Shown piece after piece: positions 55,237 to 59,843 of a stretch of 59,843 nt of DNA. Every line of letters starts with the position of its first letter. The first letter of the stretch is position 1. The notes under the pieces are model-generated. The model made no database searches. It was not told the origin of the DNA and saw nothing but the letters and a program-made list of their open reading frames with translations. The translations under genes were made by a program, and so were the position numbers. The DNA lies in assembly GCA_964634605.1 (NCBI GenBank), contig CAZWLJ010000012.1, positions 1 through 59,843 of the forward strand, given 5' to 3'. Origin of the DNA: UPXZ01 sp964634605 (GTDB taxonomy: Bacteria > Bacteroidota > Bacteroidia > Bacteroidales > Paludibacteraceae).

Positions 55237-56082
55237 CTAATCAGTAAAAATTACGTTATCAATTAATCGTGTTTTGCCGAATTTCACGGCTACGGCTGCA
55301 ATTGCTTTATTTTCGATAGTGCGGATGCTTTCCAGTGAGGGATATGCACGGACATCTACGTAGTCAATCACGGCCAGTGGCATTTCAAGGATTTTTCCGG
55401 CGATTATTTCTGCGAGTTTATCCGTATCCCTCTCACCCTTCGAAAAAGAATCGTAGCCGCTTTTCAGCGCTATGTTCAGTATCACTGCCTGCTTTCTTTC
55501 TTCGGCGGAAAGATAGGTATTTCGTGAACTCATCGCAAGCCCGTCGTCTTCGCGAACAATGGGACAAACAACAATCACGGTGTTCATATGCAGGTCGTTA
55601 ACCATTTTCATCAGTACGGCTACCTGCTGTGCATCTTTTTGGCCAAAGTAAGCTTTGTCCGGCCCTACGATATTAAACAGCATATTGACCACCGTAGTTA
55701 CTCCCCTGAAATGAGTGGGTCTTGAGGCTCCGCAAAGCACTTTCGTCACATTGCCGGTAACTTCCACAAACGAGGAGCTTCCCTGAGGATACATTTCCTT
55801 TACCGAAGGGAAGAACACAACATCGGCACCTGCCGACACGGCAAGTTTGGTGTCGCCTTCAATGTCGCGGGGGTACGATTCGAAGTCTTCGTTAGGTCCG
55901 AACTGGGTCGGATTCACAAAGTCGCTCACTACCACCACATCGTTTTCGCAGCGGGCTTTCCGGATTAACGAGAGATGGCCATCGTGGAGAAAACCCATCG
56001 TGGGAACCAGTCCAACGGTTTTGTTTTCCTGCCGCTGTTTTGCCAGGTAGTTTTTTAACTCCTGAATGGTTTCTATGATCAT
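55237..56082 (-). CDS. panC: Pantothenate synthetase PanC
   Basis: 281 residues with the nucleotidylyltransferase motifs PTMGFLHDGHLSLI and ATP-binding/KMSKS-like REDDGLAMSSRN. It joins pantoate and beta-alanine with ATP to make pantothenate. It is six bases from panB. Confidence 0.97.
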   Translation of the reverse strand: MIIETIQELKNYLAKQRQENKTVGLVPTMGFLHDGHLSLIRKARCENDVVVVSDFVNPTQFGPNEDFESYPRDIEGDTKLAVSAGADVVFFPSVKEMYPQGSSSFVEVTGNVTKVLCGASRPTHFRGVTTVVNMLFNIVGPDKAYFGQKDAQQVAVLMKMVNDLHMNTVIVVCPIVREDDGLAMSSRNTYLSAEERKQAVILNIALKSGYDSFSKGERDTDKLAEIIAGKILEMPLAVIDYVDVRAYPSLESIRTIENKAIAAVAVKFGKTRLIDNVIFTD

Positions 56083-56088
56083 TTTTAT

Positions 56089-56922
56089 TTAATAAAGTTT
56101 ATCAATATTCTCATTGTCAGATATGTACGTGTGTTCGGCAGCCGGGAATTCACCGTTTTGCACTTCGTGGATGTAATCACTCACAGCCTGATTTATATTC
56201 ACGTTCAACCGTGCAAATTGTTTTACAAATTTCGGGACAAAGTCGCTGAACATGCCAAGCATATCGTTTATGACCAGTACCTGTCCGTCGCAATACCTGC
56301 CTGCTCCTATGCCGATAACCGGTATTCTGACGGTCTCGCTGATTTCTTTCGCCAGCAGTTCGGGTACGCCTTCGAGTGTGATGGCAAAAACTCCGGCTTT
56401 TTCAAGAGTTTTGGCATCATTCAGGATTTGAAGTGCACTTTCGGCATTCTTCCCCTGAACTTTAAAGCCTCCAAAAACATTTACAGACTGGGGAGTGAGT
56501 CCGATATGTCCCATGACTGGAATTTGCGAACTGACGATGGCTGCTATTGTTTCGGCAAAGTACGCGCCACCTTCAATTTTTACTGCTTCTGCACCTCCCT
56601 CCTTGATGATTCGGCCTGCATTTCTGATCGCTTCTTCTTTGGAGATATGGTAGGATAGAAACGGCATGTCGGCAACGATCAAAGCCCTGCTTACCCCTCT
56701 TACAACAGCTTTTGTGTGATAAATGATGTCTTCAATGGTGACAGGTAGTGTCGTGTCGTTTCCCTGGAATACCATTCCAAGTGAATCGCCTACGAGGATG
56801 GAATCAATCCCGGCAGCATCCAGGACTTTTGCCATGGAATAGTCGTAGGCCGTGAGCATGGTTATTTTACGGTTCTCATCTTTCGCCTGTTGAAATGACT
56901 TAACACTGAATTTTTTATCCAT
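56089..56922 (-). CDS. panB: 3-methyl-2-oxobutanoate hydroxymethyltransferase PanB
   Basis: 277 residues with typical TAYDYSMAKVLDAAGID, ILVGDSLGMVFQG and PVMGHIGLTPQSV. It adds a hydroxymethyl group to 2-oxoisovalerate to make ketopantoate, the substrate of a ketopantoate reductase. The neighbour upstream (DUF2520) may be that reductase. Confidence 0.97.
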   Translation of the reverse strand: MDKKFSVKSFQQAKDENRKITMLTAYDYSMAKVLDAAGIDSILVGDSLGMVFQGNDTTLPVTIEDIIYHTKAVVRGVSRALIVADMPFLSYHISKEEAIRNAGRIIKEGGAEAVKIEGGAYFAETIAAIVSSQIPVMGHIGLTPQSVNVFGGFKVQGKNAESALQILNDAKTLEKAGVFAITLEGVPELLAKEISETVRIPVIGIGAGRYCDGQVLVINDMLGMFSDFVPKFVKQFARLNVNINQAVSDYIHEVQNGEFPAAEHTYISDNENIDKLY

Positions 56923-56928
56923 GATTTG

Positions 56929-57762
56929 TTATTTTAATATTTCGCTGAGCCTGTAGTCGTCCAGCATTTTCATTGTTTGCCTTCCCAGTACTTTGTATAT
57001 TTCCACAAATTCCGGGCTGTTTTTTTGCAGGCTTTCCAGATGAAGCTTAATTGTGTTTTTATCCCCCCGTTTCAAAGGTCCGGTAAGCGCATTTTTCCCG
57101 TCGTAATTTTTAATGTTTTCCAGTACGCTCAGCATAAGCGGAACGGTGGCTTCTCTGATTGCCTCTTTTTCGATGCCTGCTTTTTCAAATACCCCGAATG
57201 ATAGATCCGCCAATGTTACCAGGTAGTTGGAAAGTATGCAGCATGCTGTGTGATACAATGTTTTTTGTCTGTTGTCGATTCTTAAAACCGGATTGCCTGT
57301 TTGTTTAAAAAAATCAACCAGTTCATTTTGTTCTCCCTCGTCAGTTTCGATACTAAACCAGGTGTTGCGGAGTTGTTCTGTGGAGGGAATATCTGTGCTG
57401 AATGAAAGCAACGGGTGTGCACTGCATACGGTAAACCCTTTTTCTTTGAGTGAATGCAGAATACTGGCTGAATGTACTCCGCTTGCATGCAGAAACATTT
57501 TGTGCTTATTGGGTTTTATGTCCAGGCGGGCAATCTGACATGCCACTTCTTCAATTGCATCGTCGGTTGTGGTAATCCATATCATCTGTCCCGACTCTGT
57601 AAGTTGCTCAAGGCTGGTGAATGCGCGGGTACCGGTAATGCGGGCGGCTTCCCCGGCATGGTCGTGGTTACGGCTGTAATATCCCGTCATCTCTATTCCC
57701 CTGGTTTTGAAATAAAGCCCCAGAGCGACAGCAACTTTCCCTGCACCAACAAATGCAACCAT
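56929..57762 (-). CDS. Rossmann/DUF2520 oxidoreductase, PanG-like ketopantoate reductase candidate
   Basis: From ATG 57762 the 277-residue protein has a nucleotide-binding MVAFVGAGKVAVALG start, a Rossmann domain (about 1-130) with HASGVHSASIL and a helical DUF2520 domain (about 150-277, ACCILSNYLVTLADL, GPLKRGDKNTIKLHLE). Similar proteins in Firmicutes and Francisella have been described as the alternative ketopantoate reductase PanG. Position six bases before panB fits this. A TTG at 57831 is not used as a start because the promoter (57808-57838) overlaps it. The catalytic role is inferred from context and family, not shown here. Confidence 0.7.
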   Translation of the reverse strand: MVAFVGAGKVAVALGLYFKTRGIEMTGYYSRNHDHAGEAARITGTRAFTSLEQLTESGQMIWITTTDDAIEEVACQIARLDIKPNKHKMFLHASGVHSASILHSLKEKGFTVCSAHPLLSFSTDIPSTEQLRNTWFSIETDEGEQNELVDFFKQTGNPVLRIDNRQKTLYHTACCILSNYLVTLADLSFGVFEKAGIEKEAIREATVPLMLSVLENIKNYDGKNALTGPLKRGDKNTIKLHLESLQKNSPEFVEIYKVLGRQTMKMLDDYRLSEILK

Positions 57763-57807
57763 TCTGAATGATTTTTTTAAGTAATGGAAATCATTTTTTT
57801 CAGGGCG

Positions 57808-57838
57808 CAAAGTTACGAATAATTGTGACAAAGGACAA
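57808..57838 (-). promoter_or_regulatory. Promoter (TTG-N20-TAACTTTG) of the pan/coa operon
   Basis: On the minus strand TTG (57836-57838), 20-base spacer, TAACTTTG (57808-57815). A clean match to the Bacteroidota consensus; it excludes the upstream TTG start of the DUF2520 gene and separates this operon from dnaX. Confidence 0.78.
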
Positions 57839-57889
57839 TTATTAGCCGTTTTTTAAGAGTAATGAGGATTTGAAGCAACTGGTGCTGTT

Positions 57890-59686
57890 TCAGTCGATTT
57901 CCATTTCCAGGTTTTTACGCAGTTTTTCGAGCAACGGGAAATCGTTAGCCATCCGGTTGTAAATATCTTTTGGCGACTGGTGTTTTTTAAACTCAGACTC
58001 GGGCGCCAGCTCTGTTACCAGACTGATGTGGCTGTTGTTCAGTTCCCTGCGGAGAAAATGCTGTACAGCCATTTGTGTGAGTTCTTTTTCCTGAAATTTG
58101 TTGTCGACCATTATCTTAATGGTATTTTCATCCACTTTTTCGGGAAAATGAGTCTCCAGAAATGCTTTCGTGCCCGGATCTTCATTGTGCCCGGTTATGA
58201 ATTCTTTCCATTTGGCTGTGAGCTCGCTCTCCGTAAACGAACTGGCTTTTGTTTCCCCGGCGGGTGACTCTGCCGGTACCGGTGAAGTGTTGGCAGTTTC
58301 CTGCTTCGGAGTGGAAATAGAGATACTTACCGGACGAATGAATTTTATATCGTTGCCCGGGGAGGGTGCTGTTTTCTTTTCGACCGGTGCCTGTTTTTCG
58401 CCGGATTCCTTATTTATTTCTGCACGGACAGCTGATTCTGTTTTTTTTTCAGCCGGACTTTCAGTAACCGGAGCAGAAAATGGGGCAGCAGGTGCTGAGA
58501 CCGTGTTCTGAACCGGGTTTTGAGTGGAAGCGGTTGCAGGGGCTACTTTCTGCAGCGGAATCTGAACATTCTCATTCAGTGTTTTTTTTTTATCACCCGT
58601 GAGCTGACAGATCCTTATCAGGGTAAGTTCTATGAGTAAGCGTTTGTTTTTGCTTATCCGGTAATTGAGGTCGCAGTCGTTGCTGATTTTCAAAGCAGAA
58701 TAGATGAATTCGGCCGAACAGGCTGCTGCCTGCTGTTTGTAGCGTTCGGCAATATCAGAACCCACTTCGAGCAGCTGGATGGTGACCGGGTCTTTGCACA
58801 CAAGTACATCGCGCAGGTGCGAGCTTAATCCGGATATGAAATGATGCGCATCAAAACCTTTGTTGAGCACTTCGTTGAATATCAGCAGGGCTTCATTCAC
58901 GTTTCCTTCCAGAAACGAACCGGTAAGCCTGAAATAGTATTCGTAATCAAGCACGTTGAGGTTTTCGATTACATCGTGGTACGTGATGTGGTTTCCGGAG
59001 AAGCTGACAAGCTGATCGAAGATGGAAAGGGCATCGCGCAAACCACCGTCGCTTTTTTGCGCGATGATATTCAGCGCGCTTTCCTCCATGCTTACTCCTT
59101 CCTTTTCAGCAATGTATTTCAGATGGTTTACTGTATCTGTTATCGATATGCGGTTGAAGTCGTAGATCTGGCAGCGTGAGAGAATCGTCGGGATGATTTT
59201 ATGCTTTTCGGTGGTTGCCAGGATGAAAATAGCATGCGATGGTGGCTCCTCGAGTGTTTTCAGAAATGCATTGAAAGCACCCTGCGAGAGCATATGTACC
59301 TCGTCGATGATATACACGCTGTATTTGCCTGTTTGAGGCGGAATACGTACCTGGTCGGTGAGCGAACGGATATCGTCCACCCCGTTGTTGGATGCTGCAT
59401 CCAGTTCGTGTATGTTGTACGAGCGCTGATCATTGAATGTCTTACAGGATTCGCACTGGTTGCAGGCTTCAAACTCATCGGTAAGCTGTTCGCAGTTGAT
59501 TGTTTTGGCAAAAATACGCGCGCAGGTGGTTTTTCCGACACCACGCGGACCGCAGAAAAGATAGGCGTGAGCCAGTTTTTTGCTTTTAATCGCGTTCTTC
59601 AGGGTGGTGGTCAGTGCATCCTGCCCCACAACCGAGCGAAAGGTGGAAGGGCGGTACTTAAGAGCCGAAACAACGTATGAATCCAT
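57890..59686 (-). CDS. dnaX: DNA polymerase III subunits gamma and tau
   Basis: 598 residues: AAA+ clamp-loader ATPase with Walker A GPRGVGKTT, zinc-binding Cys set (CEQ...CNQCESC) and Walker B VYIIDEVHM, lid and domain III to about residue 365; then a Pro/Ala/Glu-rich linker (about 380-490) and a C-terminal tau domain (about 490-598). The clamp-loader ATPase loads beta clamps; tau also tethers the replicase. At codons 366-369 a run of ten A (58582-58591) lies exactly at the end of domain III, with stops in both other frames directly after. Slippage there would make a gamma form of about 369-371 residues. Confidence 0.97.
   Translation of the reverse strand: MDSYVVSALKYRPSTFRSVVGQDALTTTLKNAIKSKKLAHAYLFCGPRGVGKTTCARIFAKTINCEQLTDEFEACNQCESCKTFNDQRSYNIHELDAASNNGVDDIRSLTDQVRIPPQTGKYSVYIIDEVHMLSQGAFNAFLKTLEEPPSHAIFILATTEKHKIIPTILSRCQIYDFNRISITDTVNHLKYIAEKEGVSMEESALNIIAQKSDGGLRDALSIFDQLVSFSGNHITYHDVIENLNVLDYEYYFRLTGSFLEGNVNEALLIFNEVLNKGFDAHHFISGLSSHLRDVLVCKDPVTIQLLEVGSDIAERYKQQAAACSAEFIYSALKISNDCDLNYRISKNKRLLIELTLIRICQLTGDKKKTLNENVQIPLQKVAPATASTQNPVQNTVSAPAAPFSAPVTESPAEKKTESAVRAEINKESGEKQAPVEKKTAPSPGNDIKFIRPVSISISTPKQETANTSPVPAESPAGETKASSFTESELTAKWKEFITGHNEDPGTKAFLETHFPEKVDENTIKIMVDNKFQEKELTQMAVQHFLRRELNNSHISLVTELAPESEFKKHQSPKDIYNRMANDFPLLEKLRKNLEMEID
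58572..58591 (-). promoter_or_regulatory. Candidate slippery site and gamma stop codons in dnaX
   Basis: Ten A in a row (58582-58591, mRNA sense). With one A added or a -1 shift the next codons are AAC ACT GAA TGA (stop 58572-58574). With one A lost or a +1 shift they are CAC TGA (stop 58576-58578). Both stops follow within four codons, at the gamma/tau boundary. Confidence 0.65.
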
Positions 59687-59843
59687 TTGCAGTTACTTTT
59701 CAGGAGGTTAGAAACGAATTACAAATATAGTTTTTTTTATTGATATGACAAAGAGCCTTACCGCAGGCAGCAGGTTCTGTCCGGCATTATTTGAATTAGT
59801 TTCGATTTAATCTGACAGTTAAGGGCAAAAAACTTAAATTTGT
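59687..59843. other. Upstream region of dnaX at the right edge
   Basis: No gene is seen. It holds the dnaX promoter (59722-59751, minus) and, at 59835-59842, TAAATTTG, a possible plus-strand -7 box for a gene beyond the window. Confidence 0.5.
59722..59751 (-). promoter_or_regulatory. Promoter (TTG-N19-TATATTTG) of dnaX
   Basis: On the minus strand TTG (59749-59751), 19-base spacer, TATATTTG (59722-59729), ~36 bases before the ATG. A good match to the Bacteroidota consensus. Confidence 0.75.

Noticed and set aside
57763..57831. TTG start for the DUF2520 gene at 57831
   Set aside because: The promoter at 57808-57838 overlaps it, so the TTG would not be in the message; the family normally starts at the MVAFVGAG ATG.
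1..59843. CRISPR array, insertion sequence or prophage genes
   Set aside because: No spaced repeats, transposase or integrase genes were found; only integration-like debris near 3.4-3.7 kb and one decayed accessory gene.

Overview
The window looks like a chromosomal segment of a Bacteroidota bacterium, most likely order Bacteroidales. Evidence: a complete sprA gene (type IX secretion translocon), cargo-type C-terminal sorting domains, DUF3467/DUF3098/DUF3943/DUF4286 proteins, a SusC-like outer-membrane beta-barrel protein, and repeated promoter-like sites of the Bacteroidota form TTG-N19/20-TAnnTTTG. A methylmalonyl-CoA decarboxylase-type operon points to propionate metabolism. I cannot name the genus from the sequence.

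Layout. 1-3.6 kb: an AT-rich stretch with the 3' part of an FG-GAP/VCBS-like secreted protein and a CotH-kinase/discoidin secreted protein, followed by integration-like debris next to tRNA-Phe. 4-14.4 kb: K+/H+ antiporter, a large secreted GH31 enzyme carrying dockerin and cohesin-like modules, an exported superoxide dismutase, an outer-membrane beta-barrel protein and panE. 14.6-17.7 kb: DUF3467 protein, a lone phosphate butyryl/acetyltransferase, OsmC and a DUF3943 protein. 17.9-30.1 kb: ruvA-sprA, dsbD, grpE-dnaJ. 30.2-36.9 kb: PPK2, amino-acid permease, rpsA, a lipoprotein, tRNA-Ala, DUF4286-ruvC. 36.9-40.4 kb (minus): dodecin and the mce-mmdA-oadG-biotin carrier operon, interrupted by a 100-N assembly gap that is flanked by an exact 55-bp duplication. 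40.6-46.7 kb: sufS/sufE around a decayed four-helix-bundle gene, aldo/keto reductase, GH20 hexosaminidase and a methyltransferase. 47-53.3 kb: a yfhO-ftsX-DUF3098-uppP-truB-queA run. 53.4-59.7 kb (minus): an apparently complete pantothenate-to-phosphopantetheine operon (DUF2520/PanG-like, panB, panC, panD, separate coaB and coaC), preceded by dnaX.

How it fits together: SprA would export the sorting-domain proteins; GH31 and GH20 point to glycan foraging; the pan/coa operon makes CoA precursors, and the mce/mmd genes and Ptb act on acyl-CoAs. The points most worth checking are the A10 homopolymer in dnaX, where slippage to either other frame hits a stop almost at once (a gamma/tau switch), and the Firmicutes-style pan/coa cassette, which coexists with a second ketopantoate reductase (PanE) elsewhere in the window.
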